A program made the position numbers and the translations under genes. Shown one piece after another: positions 26,301 through 33,186 of a stretch of 64,000 nucleotides of DNA; the stretch's first letter is position 1, and each line of letters begins with the position of its first letter. Under the pieces are notes generated by a model that was not told where the DNA came from, did not search any database, and worked only from the letters and a program-made list of their open reading frames with translations. The stretch is from RGEC01 sp964475595 (lineage in GTDB: Bacteria > Bacteroidota > Bacteroidia > NS11-12g > UBA955), in assembly GCA_964475595.1 (NCBI GenBank), contig CAYYXG010000007.1, forward strand, positions 1-64,000, in the 5' to 3' direction.

Positions 26301-27230
26301 GAGGGCTCTATTTACAAATTCTCTATGCGTGCAGGTACTTCCAGAGACAGAAATCTAAATCCACAATCCGGAAGCACAGGTCTCAGCTGGTTCCCCGGTT
26401 ATGCAATCAATATGGAAACCGGTGAGCGATTGAATATCGCATTTAGTGAAGACAGTTATTTGGCCGGTGAAAATGGTCGTGACATGATATGGAATCCTAC
26501 GGACAAAGTTTTCAACGATAATGGAAATTATCCTGCTTTGGGTGGTAAGCAATTCATTTATGTGTTTGGTACAGGATTGTCTATGCCAAACCGCGCCATC
26601 AAAGGGGACCGTTATTTTGGTGAAGATGATGGAAACTTTAACAACTTCCGTACCGGTTTGGCCAACGCTCCTGCAGGAACATTGGCAAAACGTAGATTCC
26701 TGAGCCAGGCGATGTGGGTAATACCCACCTACATGGCTCCCGGCTATTCAATGACAAATGGTGTGCCTCCTACAGATGTGAAGTTTAAGATTAATATTCA
26801 AAAAGCATACACATCATTTAATACAGGAAGTACCCTGAATAATACCAGACCCATGTACAGCTTCAATTCCGCTGACATTGCTCCAACAATAAGCAAAGAA
26901 GTTGGCAAAAAGAGCCTTGATCTGGTGAATGTGGTGCCAAACCCATACAGGGCCTACAGCGAATATGAGAATAGCCCGATTGACAGCAGGGTAAAAATCA
27001 CCAATTTGCCTCCTACTTGCACAATCACCATCTATGATATGGCGGGTAACTTCATTCGTAAAATCAGTAAAGCGGATGAAAAGACATTCTTTGAATGGGA
27101 TTTGAAAAATGGCAGTAATGTTCCTATTTCAAGTGGTTTATACCTTATCCATGTAAAAGCACCGGGTCTTGGTGAAAAAATTGTTCGCTGGTATGGAATC
27201 ATGCACGCCATAGATTTGGATACCTATTAA
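23322..27230 (+). CDS. giant secreted protein with T9SS type A sorting domain
   Basis: A protein of about 1,302 residues. Three in-frame ATGs are possible (23295, overlapping the previous stop as TAATG; 23322; 23337); all keep the signal peptide (SVLFIAAAMM, ending SHARP). The mature N-terminal third has a GAIWIGGKDNGG segment, WPGPLD, and a calcium-type acidic loop DIDNDGVYEPDLGEHP. This family look, from memory, is shared by large secreted Bacteroidota proteins of unknown role. The last 90 residues form a type A sorting domain: VVPNPYRAYSEYEN, an ITIYDMAGNFIRKI strand, WDLKNGSNVPISSGLYLIHV and a final KIVRWYGIM strand. It should be exported by T9SS and held on the surface. No enzymatic motif is visible. 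The operon position between a TonB receptor and a PorV-family protein suggests it works with them. Confidence 0.82.
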   Translation: MKSNPMKSVLFIAAAMMSLASHARPDLGTSRVKPSQNDDQRLVMFANTCEPASTSADLDINNVRTKLLNGGDMWWDINNPKYEIPKVTDPNAVRKHALFSGAIWIGGKDNGGSLKLAAMTYRQRGSDFWPGPLDTSTASTDPARCKNYNRMWKVTRDELEQFEESKYVSQSVDIREWPAGRDRATKTGNESRYLAPFKDIDNDGVYEPDLGEHPVLDERRPVSENGVDRQPDMFIWWVFNDRGNIHSETQGQPIGVECQTTGFAFATNDEVNNMTFYTTKIINRGFTTLNDCYMGQWVDADLGNYADDYVGCDVNRSLGYCYNGDDEDEGVLGYGLNPPTVGVDYFEGPTDTAGNQMGLSHFMYYNNDADPIRGNPNLAPQFYNLLQGKWLGGQTVTRGGTGFGGSQPARYMFPDNTDPDYLGSSWTEKSSGNKPGDRRFIQSTGPFELKRGQVQRITVGVVWSRTTSGGALGSLNVLKLASDKAQTLFNNNFKILDGPNAPDVEIQELNQELVLKMLNTGSDKVEAYQETYKDANNETKTYKFEGYLIYQLKDGTVNTGDLDNIDKARLLFQCDIKNNRAQIINRVYDPKLATLIPVEKVDGADKGVQHSYSIKTDLFATGSNTDLVDFKPYYYMVLSYAIISDDPLQADPNQFLAGRRNIKVYRAVPHKTEPENFGTELNSKYGSGPKLTRIEGRGNGGNVLEFTKETIDQIMKDGISNNPTYMGGMGPVAVKVVDPLKVPNAQFELYFKERTASLGTNLRDSMTANSYWVLVNKTSGDTIAADTTIGTKYESLQGRRFEYPAPGQYRAFNNANPSVSLADWGLSIEINQVTNPGENAEADPSNSMISWSVEWEDNGKQWLTAVIDNDAQSTATSGAIWQNWIRSGTNGRGSIFDGHLHDFSDANGVVLDPGQAYERIWNGRIAPYALTARAAFNPSNGRNTYGFAWASNGSSDNPLSEVASIELVITKDRSKWTRCAVIEMSDDEVRNSNEGSIYKFSMRAGTSRDRNLNPQSGSTGLSWFPGYAINMETGERLNIAFSEDSYLAGENGRDMIWNPTDKVFNDNGNYPALGGKQFIYVFGTGLSMPNRAIKGDRYFGEDDGNFNNFRTGLANAPAGTLAKRRFLSQAMWVIPTYMAPGYSMTNGVPPTDVKFKINIQKAYTSFNTGSTLNNTRPMYSFNSADIAPTISKEVGKKSLDLVNVVPNPYRAYSEYENSPIDSRVKITNLPPTCTITIYDMAGNFIRKISKADEKTFFEWDLKNGSNVPISSGLYLIHVKAPGLGEKIVRWYGIMHAIDLDTY

Positions 27231-27251
27231 TTAACTTTAAAAATAAACACA

Positions 27252-28355
27252 GTGAAAACTCAAATTATAGCAGCAATTAGTATCGGCATGCTCACAGGTA
27301 TTTCATCCTTGCATGCAGGCAACCCTGAAAGGCAAGGTCAGGCGGGAGCCATGCAACTTGCCATCAACGGATGGGCTCGCAGCAGCGGCTGGGGTTGGGC
27401 AAATGGAGGTGGAATCACCGGGGTGGAATCTATGTATATGAACGCCGCCGGACTTGATAGAAGTGCCAGCAGAACCGAACTTGCCTTTCACAGAACGCAG
27501 TGGCTGGTAGGCTCAGGTATTGCTATCAACAATTTTGGTTTTAGCCAAAAAATAGGGGAAGATGGAGATAAAGGTACCTTTGGTATTAGTGTGATGCAAT
27601 TTGGAATTAAACCCATAGAAATCACTACTGAGTCCAATCCATACGGTGGTATTGGCACCTATCGCGTAAATATGACGAATATTGGCCTTGCCTACAGTAA
27701 GTCATTTAGCAATAATATTTCTGCAGGTATGGTGGTAAGGGCGGTTAATGAAGGTATCCCGGATGCAAGAGCTATGGGCATGAGCCTTGATGCAGGTGTG
27801 CAATACACTACAACCTTAAGACCAACAGCCAATAAATTAAAGCAGAATGATGTTAAATTCGGCGTATCCATGAAAAACATAGGACCTGATATGCGTCATC
27901 AGGGAGATGGTCTAAGCTATAAAGCCATTGTTACCAACGGTGACTTCTCTAAAACCATGCAACCCAAAGTAGATAGGATTAAATTGCCTTCTCTATTGAA
28001 TATCAGTGGATCCTACGATTTTCGTCTTGACGGTGATCCTGATGCATACAACAACAGACTTACGGTTGGATTTGGTTTCACCAACCATGCATTCTCTGCC
28101 AACCAGACCACATTGGGCTTAGAATACAGCTACAAGAGCTTTATTACCGTTAGAACCGCGTTTGTCTACCAGGAAGGCGCTTTTGACAAGGATAACAGAA
28201 CAAGCGCCTTTACCGGGCTTTGTGGAGGATTGAGTTACGATATTAAATCCAAATCCAACATAATCTCTCTCGATTACAGCTATCGCGCCACCAATCCTTT
28301 TGATGGCACCCACTCGTTTGGATTAAGAATTGGCCTCGGCGGCGGAGACGATTGA
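27252..28355 (+). CDS. PorV/PorQ-family outer-membrane barrel protein
   Basis: A 367-residue outer-membrane protein with a signal peptide (about 1-22, ISSLHA), starting with GTG at 27252, 21 nt after the cargo stop. The N-terminal mature region AGAMQLAING...GVESMYMNAAGLD is the PorV/PorQ family hallmark (family pattern A...NPAGLA, here NAAGLD). Strands then alternate through the protein to a C-terminal FGLRIGLGGG. PorV carries T9SS cargo from the translocon to the attachment complex; PorQ and related paralogues have less clear roles. Being encoded directly after a type A cargo gene, it may be a dedicated shuttle or anchor. The main PorV of the cell is likely encoded elsewhere. A terminator (28388-28425) ends the operon. 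Confidence 0.8.
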   Translation: MKTQIIAAISIGMLTGISSLHAGNPERQGQAGAMQLAINGWARSSGWGWANGGGITGVESMYMNAAGLDRSASRTELAFHRTQWLVGSGIAINNFGFSQKIGEDGDKGTFGISVMQFGIKPIEITTESNPYGGIGTYRVNMTNIGLAYSKSFSNNISAGMVVRAVNEGIPDARAMGMSLDAGVQYTTTLRPTANKLKQNDVKFGVSMKNIGPDMRHQGDGLSYKAIVTNGDFSKTMQPKVDRIKLPSLLNISGSYDFRLDGDPDAYNNRLTVGFGFTNHAFSANQTTLGLEYSYKSFITVRTAFVYQEGAFDKDNRTSAFTGLCGGLSYDIKSKSNIISLDYSYRATNPFDGTHSFGLRIGLGGGDD

Positions 28356-28384
28356 GGGTAAAAGAATAATAATTACTAACTTTG
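28352..28384 (+). promoter_or_regulatory. promoter of greA
   Basis: TTG (28352-28354), 22-nt spacer, then TAACTTTG (28377-28384), a perfect TAnnTTTG. The -33 element overlaps the stop codon region of the PorV-family gene. Transcription would begin near 28390, at the left arm of the upstream operon's terminator hairpin. Confidence 0.5.
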
Positions 28385-28387
28385 TAG

Positions 28388-28425
28388 CGTTGCACCTTTG
28401 TAATACATGGGTGCAACGTTTTTTT
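28388..28425 (+). terminator. Rho-independent terminator of the TonB/T9SS/PorV operon
   Basis: CGTTGCACC (28388-28396) pairs with GGTGCAACG (28410-28418), 9 bp, followed by seven T residues (28419-28425). It overlaps the predicted start of the greA transcript. Confidence 0.8.
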
Positions 28426-28438
28426 AATAACAAATCCC

Positions 28439-28912
28439 ATGAGCGAAATTCAATATTTTACCAAAGACGGACTTGAAAAAATCAAGCAGGAACTGCATTT
28501 TCTAAAGACAGAAGAGAGACCAAGAATTACACAGGCGATTGCAGAAGCCAGAGATAAAGGGGATTTAAGCGAGAATGCCGAGTATGATGCTGCCAAAGAA
28601 GCGCAGGGGCATCTGGAAGATAAGATTCGCCAGATGGAAACGCTGATTGCCAATGCACGTGTTATTGACAGTTCCCAGCTCGATACCAGTAAGGTTTCTA
28701 TACTTTGCAAAGTGAAAGTACTGAATCACAACGTGGGCAAGGAAGCAGTTTATCAACTTGTAAGCGAAACTGAAGCCAATCTCAAGGAAAATAAAATCAG
28801 CATTAAAAGCGCTATTGGGGCAGGTTTGCTGGGGAAGGCCAAAGGAGAAGTGGTGCAAATTACAGTTCCTGCAGGGACTGTTAAGCTGGAAATATTGGAT
28901 ATCGGCTTGTAA
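28439..28912 (+). CDS. greA: transcription elongation factor GreA
   Basis: A 157-residue GreA. The N-terminal coiled-coil (about 8-75) carries the acidic tip GDLSENAEYDAAKEAQ with the D/E pair (Asp41, Glu44 region) that activates RNA cleavage in backtracked RNA polymerase. The C-terminal FKBP-like domain (about 80-157) ends with ITVPAGTVKLEILDIG. It acts in the secondary channel of RNA polymerase. It is first in a two-gene unit with the HIT protein (1 nt between them), which is the same order seen in other Bacteroidota. Confidence 0.95.
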   Translation: MSEIQYFTKDGLEKIKQELHFLKTEERPRITQAIAEARDKGDLSENAEYDAAKEAQGHLEDKIRQMETLIANARVIDSSQLDTSKVSILCKVKVLNHNVGKEAVYQLVSETEANLKENKISIKSAIGAGLLGKAKGEVVQITVPAGTVKLEILDIGL

Positions 28913-28913
28913 T

Positions 28914-29312
28914 ATGCCCAGTATTTTTAGCCGAATCGTTTCCGGTGAAATACCGAGTTATAAAGTTGCCGAAAATGATGATTTTCTGGCCTTTTTGGAT
29001 GTAAATCCACTGGCACCCGGGCATGTGCTGGTCATTCCCAAAAAAGAGGTGGATTATATCTTTGATTTGGATGCAGAGGAATATGAGTCTCTATGGTTAT
29101 TTGCCCGGCAGGTTGCAAAAGGGCTAAAACAAGCCATCCCATGCAAACGCGTGGGTGTTGCTGTAATCGGGCTTGAAGTACCGCATGCACATATACATTT
29201 GGTGCCCATGAAGGAAGTGGGGGATGTCAATTTCACCCGGCCTAAAATGAGTCCTACGGCAAGTGAATTGGCAGCAGTAGCAGAAAAGATACGCACATTT
29301 ACTGCGGCTTAA
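28914..29312 (+). CDS. HIT-family nucleotide hydrolase/transferase
   Basis: A 132-residue HIT-family protein of the HINT-like branch, which hydrolyses purine nucleoside phosphoramidates or related nucleotides. It starts SIFSRIVSGEIPSYKV, with the family segment LDVNPLAPGHVLVIPK, and the histidine triad HAHIHLVP at about 82-89, with the middle His as nucleophile. The ATG at 28914, directly after the greA stop, is preferred over an upstream start inside greA. The substrate in bacteria is uncertain. Confidence 0.93.
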   Translation: MPSIFSRIVSGEIPSYKVAENDDFLAFLDVNPLAPGHVLVIPKKEVDYIFDLDAEEYESLWLFARQVAKGLKQAIPCKRVGVAVIGLEVPHAHIHLVPMKEVGDVNFTRPKMSPTASELAAVAEKIRTFTAA

Positions 29313-29324
29313 GTCATCCTTTTT

Positions 29325-29332
29325 TATATTTG
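29325..29332 (+). promoter_or_regulatory. -7 promoter box TATATTTG, 4 nt from the start codon
   Basis: A perfect TAnnTTTG between the HIT gene stop (29312) and the ATG of lgt (29337), 4 nt before the start. No standard -33 TTG. Predicts a leaderless lgt transcript. Confidence 0.55.
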
Positions 29333-29336
29333 TTTC

Positions 29337-30119
29337 ATGTATCCCGAGATCTTTTCACTGGGTTCGGTCTCTGTTCAGGGATACGGCCTGATGATTTTCA
29401 TTGGTGTGTTATTAGCGTATCTTTTTATGCTAAGAAATCTGAAGAACCACGGGTTAAAGTCTGAAGATGTCAGCGAAATGTTTTTGTGGTGCTTTGCCTC
29501 TGTTGTGGTTGGCGGAAAAATATTTTTCTGGCTGGAAGACCCAAAACTGTATATTGAAAACCCTTCATTGATGCTCAAATCTTTTGGAAATGGGTTTGTT
29601 TTTTATGGTTCTTTTCTGCTGACAGTGCCGGTATTGGTGTGGTGGTTCAGAAAAAAAGGCATCAACCCTTGGTTGGCCTTTGATTATGCCGGAATTGCCG
29701 GTGCAACTGTGCATGCATTTGGAAAACTGGGATGTTTAATGGCAGGTTGTTGCCACGGCAAGGTATGCGATGAATCTGTAGGCATCATATTTGAAAACCC
29801 TAATAGCCATGCTACCCCTTTAAATACACCATTATATCCCACTCAGATTTGGGATGCACTGATTCTTTTTGCAGCCATTGGATTAATGTTCCTGATGAAA
29901 AAAAGGAAGTTTTTTGATGGTCAATTATTTCTAATGTACGGACTGGTATATGCAGTAGGTCGTTTTATCACGGAGAAATATCGGGGAGATGAGGAGCGTG
30001 GATTTGTCTTGAATGGGCTTTTAAGTCATAGTCAGGCCATAGCTGTTGGTGTTTTTTCAGTATGTTTGGGCTTGTTCATTTGGCGTTATATAAAAACCCG
30101 AAAGGCCCATGCAGTTTAA
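29337..30119 (+). CDS. lgt: prolipoprotein diacylglyceryl transferase family protein
   Basis: A 260-residue inner-membrane enzyme with about seven helices. It transfers diacylglyceryl from phosphatidylglycerol to the lipobox cysteine of prelipoproteins, the first step of lipoprotein maturation. Typical Lgt motifs are seen: the periplasmic GNGFVFYGSFL (with the Tyr/Gly of the HGGL-equivalent region), the cysteine-rich GKLGCLMAGCCHG, YPTQIWDAL and RFITEKYRGDEERG. The classical HGGL His is replaced here by FYG, a variation found in some Bacteroidota Lgt-like proteins, so it could be a divergent paralogue. Many predicted lipoproteins in this window would be its substrates. Its stop overlaps holB by 11 nt. 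Confidence 0.85.
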   Translation: MYPEIFSLGSVSVQGYGLMIFIGVLLAYLFMLRNLKNHGLKSEDVSEMFLWCFASVVVGGKIFFWLEDPKLYIENPSLMLKSFGNGFVFYGSFLLTVPVLVWWFRKKGINPWLAFDYAGIAGATVHAFGKLGCLMAGCCHGKVCDESVGIIFENPNSHATPLNTPLYPTQIWDALILFAAIGLMFLMKKRKFFDGQLFLMYGLVYAVGRFITEKYRGDEERGFVLNGLLSHSQAIAVGVFSVCLGLFIWRYIKTRKAHAV

Positions 30120-31206
30120 ACAGGTTGTGGGGCAATCCCACTTAAAGCAAAAACTCATATCTATGGCTGGCAGTGGTCGTATCCCTCATGCGCAGCTTGT
30201 ATTGGGCCAATCAGGTGCAGGCAACCTGCCCCTTGCCCTAGCATTTGCCGGTTATTTGCTATGCAAAAACCCCTTGCCGGATGACCGTTGTGGGGTTTGT
30301 GATTCCTGCCGTAAAATGGATTCCTTTACCCATCCGGATCTTCATTTTACATTCCCTTTTCCGTCTAGTTTGGGAGATATTTGTGTTGATTTATATCCTC
30401 AATGGAGAAAGTCGTTGCAAACCGATTCGTATCTAAATTATGAATCCTGGATGAGGCAACTCAGTTCCGAGAATAAGCAGGGTAATATTCCGATTGACGA
30501 ATGTCATGCCATCATTCGAACCCTCTCCATGAAAGCGTATGAAAGCCGATACAAGATTCTGTTGCTTTGGCTACCCGAATACCTTGGTAAAGAGGGAAAT
30601 GTGTTGTTGAAGTTTCTGGAAGAGCCACCACCCGACACGCTGTTTTTATTGGTTTGCAGCCAACCGGATAAACTGCTAAGTACCATTGTTTCTCGCACAC
30701 AAATGATTAGGGTTCCCCCAATCGATGAACAAGATCTCACCCTTCATCTAACCGGGCAACTGGGAATACCTGCCGAAGAAGCAGCCCGTTTTGCCATGAT
30801 GTCTGGCGGTGATTTGCTGAAGGCCAATGAGCTGGTTTCTAATACAGACAGCCCTTATCTGGAACCTTTCCGGCAGTGGATGCTTTATTGCTACAAAAAG
30901 AACCTGCATCAGGCCTCTAAATGGACGGAAGAAATGAGCGGTAAAGGCCGTGAATACATAAAAGGGCTGTTGTTGTACGGTATTGAAATAATGAGGGCTG
31001 TTGCGGTGATGGAGCATTTGGGGGAGCGAAACGGACTGAACCATAATGAAAAAGAATTTGTTATGAAATTAGGAAAGTTGATGACAACCCGAAAGATTAC
31101 CCGAATATTCGAAGTGCTTGATGCCGCTGTTTACGAAGTCGAGCGAAATGGCAATTTGAAAATGATATTCACCGATATGTCTTTCAAAATCAGTAAAACT
31201 TTTTAA
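30109..31206 (+). CDS. holB: DNA polymerase III delta-prime subunit
   Basis: A 365-residue AAA+ clamp-loader subunit. Residues 33-39 (GQSGAGN) replace the Walker A lysine with Asn, as expected for delta-prime, which does not bind ATP productively. Cys52, Cys61, Cys64 and Cys67 (LCK...CGVCDSC) form the zinc module. The HPDLHF segment and the sensor-type SRTQMIRV stretch (SRC motif variant) are also typical. The C-terminal helical collar domain follows. It overlaps lgt by 11 nt, so translation is probably coupled. Confidence 0.88.
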   Translation: MQFKQVVGQSHLKQKLISMAGSGRIPHAQLVLGQSGAGNLPLALAFAGYLLCKNPLPDDRCGVCDSCRKMDSFTHPDLHFTFPFPSSLGDICVDLYPQWRKSLQTDSYLNYESWMRQLSSENKQGNIPIDECHAIIRTLSMKAYESRYKILLLWLPEYLGKEGNVLLKFLEEPPPDTLFLLVCSQPDKLLSTIVSRTQMIRVPPIDEQDLTLHLTGQLGIPAEEAARFAMMSGGDLLKANELVSNTDSPYLEPFRQWMLYCYKKNLHQASKWTEEMSGKGREYIKGLLLYGIEIMRAVAVMEHLGERNGLNHNEKEFVMKLGKLMTTRKITRIFEVLDAAVYEVERNGNLKMIFTDMSFKISKTF

Positions 31207-31280
31207 AAAAATTCATCGCTGAGCAACCCTTTGACTAAAAAAGTCTTCTATGGATTAATCAGGGTCTATGAATTACCTGC

Positions 31281-31826
31281 ATGGCATCATTGAATGCGGA
31301 CATCACGGAGAGCGAGCTGGTCAAGGCCTGTTTGAATGGGAATACCAAAGCCCAGCAGGCATTGTATCAAAAGTATGCACCGGTAATGTACGCCATTTGC
31401 CTTCGGTATTGCGGATCCCCTGACAACGCCAAAGATATGTTGCAAGAATCCTTCATCAAGCTATTCGAGAGTCTGAATAATTTCAGATTTCAGGGCTCTT
31501 TTGAGGGCTGGAGCAAGCGCATCGCCGTAAACACTTGCTTGGATTTTATCAAGAAGTTAAAAAAAGAGCCATTTGCTGATGAGCTTGATCAACATGTCGA
31601 TATAGGCGCAGATGATGCCGTTTACCCTCAGCTGGCCATGAAAGATTTAATGGCCCTGTTGCAAAGTTTGCCGGTAGGCTATCGTACGGTTTTTAATCTG
31701 TATGCCATAGAAGGGTACAATCATGGGCAGATTGCTGAATTGATGGGCATTAGTGAGAATACAAGTAAAACGCAACTCTTCAAGGCTAGAAAGATGTTGC
31801 AAATTAAATTAACCAATCAGCGTTAA
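31281..31826 (+). CDS. ECF-type RNA polymerase sigma factor
   Basis: A 181-residue sigma factor of the extracytoplasmic-function type. Region 2 (about 20-95) includes YAICLRYCGSPDNAKDMLQESFIKLFE, the -10-binding helix region, and region 4 (about 125-178) ends with a helix-turn-helix HGQIAELMGISENTSKTQLFKARKML. It starts 3 nt before the anti-sigma-like gene ends of its own stop, i.e. the next gene begins 4 nt after its stop, the usual sigma/anti-sigma order. The likely regulon starts with the locus itself, since a giant surface protein follows. Confidence 0.92.
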   Translation: MASLNADITESELVKACLNGNTKAQQALYQKYAPVMYAICLRYCGSPDNAKDMLQESFIKLFESLNNFRFQGSFEGWSKRIAVNTCLDFIKKLKKEPFADELDQHVDIGADDAVYPQLAMKDLMALLQSLPVGYRTVFNLYAIEGYNHGQIAELMGISENTSKTQLFKARKMLQIKLTNQR

Positions 31827-31829
31827 GTT

Positions 31830-33037
31830 ATGGCAAACGAGCAAAATCCCATCGATGAAATTTTCCGCAGCGGTCTGAAAGACAGCGGTATCGCCCCGCC
31901 TCCGGGTGTATGGGAATCCGTGTCTGCCGGACTTTCCTCTACTGTTTCAAAGGGTGTTTTCTCGGTCATTTTTAAATCCGTATGGACCTGGGTGGCCCTT
32001 GCCGGATTGGGANNNNNNNNNNNNNNNNNNNNNNNNNNNNNNNNNNNNNNNNNNNNNNNNNNNNNNNNNNNNNNNNNNNNNNNNNNNNNNNNNNNNNNNN
32101 NNNNNNNNNNNNTTTCTCGGTCATTTTTAAATCCGTATGGACCTGGGTGGCCCTTGCCGGATTGGGAGTAGCCACCGTGGTAGTAATTATAACCGCTGAA
32201 AATACGGTAATCAATGGTCAGCCCGCAGAAACAGCCGATGTACAGTCTCCAATAAAGAATCAAAAAGCTGAAAATGCACCGAAGGTTCCAACGGATAAGT
32301 CAGCCATTAAACCTGAAAAGCAAAGATCAAAAGTGAGCAAATCAGAAGATAAGCGTGAAAATGAATCTGCTGTTGCTCAAGTTATATCAGGATCTCAGCC
32401 CGAAAGACATGGTGTCGCAACAAAAGAAGATAATCACGCTGCAGAAAAATCTTCAGAGAAAGCGGCTCCTCGGTTGGCCATTGAAAATAACAGCGTGGTG
32501 AGCGCTTCACCCTGTGGTAGAAGTCTTAAAGTGAGCGCCGTTGGTAACACCCTCGACAATAGCTGGACATTTTCACTGCCAAATGCTCCGGTTGGTGCAT
32601 ATTGCGCATGGAGTTTTGGTGATGGAGAGTCCGGATCCGGAAATCCTGCCATCCATGTTTATCCGGATCAAAATGCAGAATATACCGTGAAAGTAATGGT
32701 CTTCAGGTCTGCAAACTGCATGGATTCCGGTGTTTACAAATTCACGGTTCGACAGCGCCACCCGGGTTTAAGTGTTCCTGATGTTTTTACCCCTAACGGA
32801 GATGGGATTAATGATGAACTTGTGATTACCCTCCCTGAAGTAACCCAATTTAATCAGATTGTAACAGATCGCTATGGGAAGCAGGTTTTTGTAAGCAATG
32901 ATCCTATGAAGCGTTGGAATGGAAAGTGTGCTTCAATAGATTGTGCAACTGGTACTTACAAGGTTTTCATTACTTACAAAACGCCTACAGCTAAAGCTGC
33001 AGTTGTCTTTTCAAAATCTATACTGTTAAACAGATAA
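31830..33037 (+). CDS. anti-sigma-like membrane protein with PKD and gliding-type C-terminal domain (interrupted by assembly gap)
   Basis: As drawn, the frame is broken by 100 Ns (32013-32112). The 55 nt before the gap (31958-32012) are identical to the 55 nt after it (32113-32167). Removing one copy plus the Ns leaves one open frame of 351 codons including the stop (350 residues). That protein has a cytoplasmic head (1-50, NPIDEIFRSGLKDSGIAPPPGVWE, a common anti-sigma opening in Bacteroidota), one transmembrane helix (51-70), and a long Lys/Glu/Ser-rich linker (about 75-180). A PKD domain (about 190-265, CAWSFGDG) and a CHU_C/gliding-type domain (about 270-350, VFTPNGDGINDE ... GTYKVF) follow. 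It lies 3 nt after the sigma factor. The predicted role is to hold the sigma factor at the membrane and read an envelope signal; the mechanism is not known. Confidence 0.8.
31958..32167. other. assembly gap with exact 55-bp flanking duplication
   Basis: 100 Ns at 32013-32112 separate two identical 55-nt copies (31958-32012 and 32113-32167). Both copies stand in the same codon phase relative to the surrounding frames (offset 2 in each). A 100-N spacer is a common default for a gap of unknown size, and contig ends sharing exactly one k-mer are typical of de Bruijn graph assemblies with k=55. The most economical reading is that the contigs overlap and no DNA is missing. Confidence 0.85.
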
Positions 33038-33149
33038 CAAACCGAAAAAGCACAAACGTAACCCATTAAAAATCGAAAATGAAAATATATAATCCGCATA
33101 TGAACAGAAAAAATAGCGAAGAAAATGTGGAAATTTGCCGCAAAAAGAA

Positions 33150-33157
33150 TATTTTTG
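33150..33157 (+). promoter_or_regulatory. -7 promoter box TATTTTTG before the giant PKD gene
   Basis: A perfect TAnnTTTG, ending 29 nt before the ATG at 33187. No TTG at standard spacing (TTTG at 33134-33137 is only 12 nt away). Being one possible binding site for a non-housekeeping sigma, it deserves comparison with the sequence before the sigma gene. The remaining 33038-33149 is AT-rich with no gene seen. Confidence 0.35.
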
Positions 33158-33186
33158 AGGCTTCCCAAACAAGGAAATACAATATT

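Noticed and set aside
31823..32263. Minus-strand frame reading through the N gap
   Set aside because: It depends on unknown bases and lies opposite the anti-sigma gene, which is continuous after collapsing the duplication.
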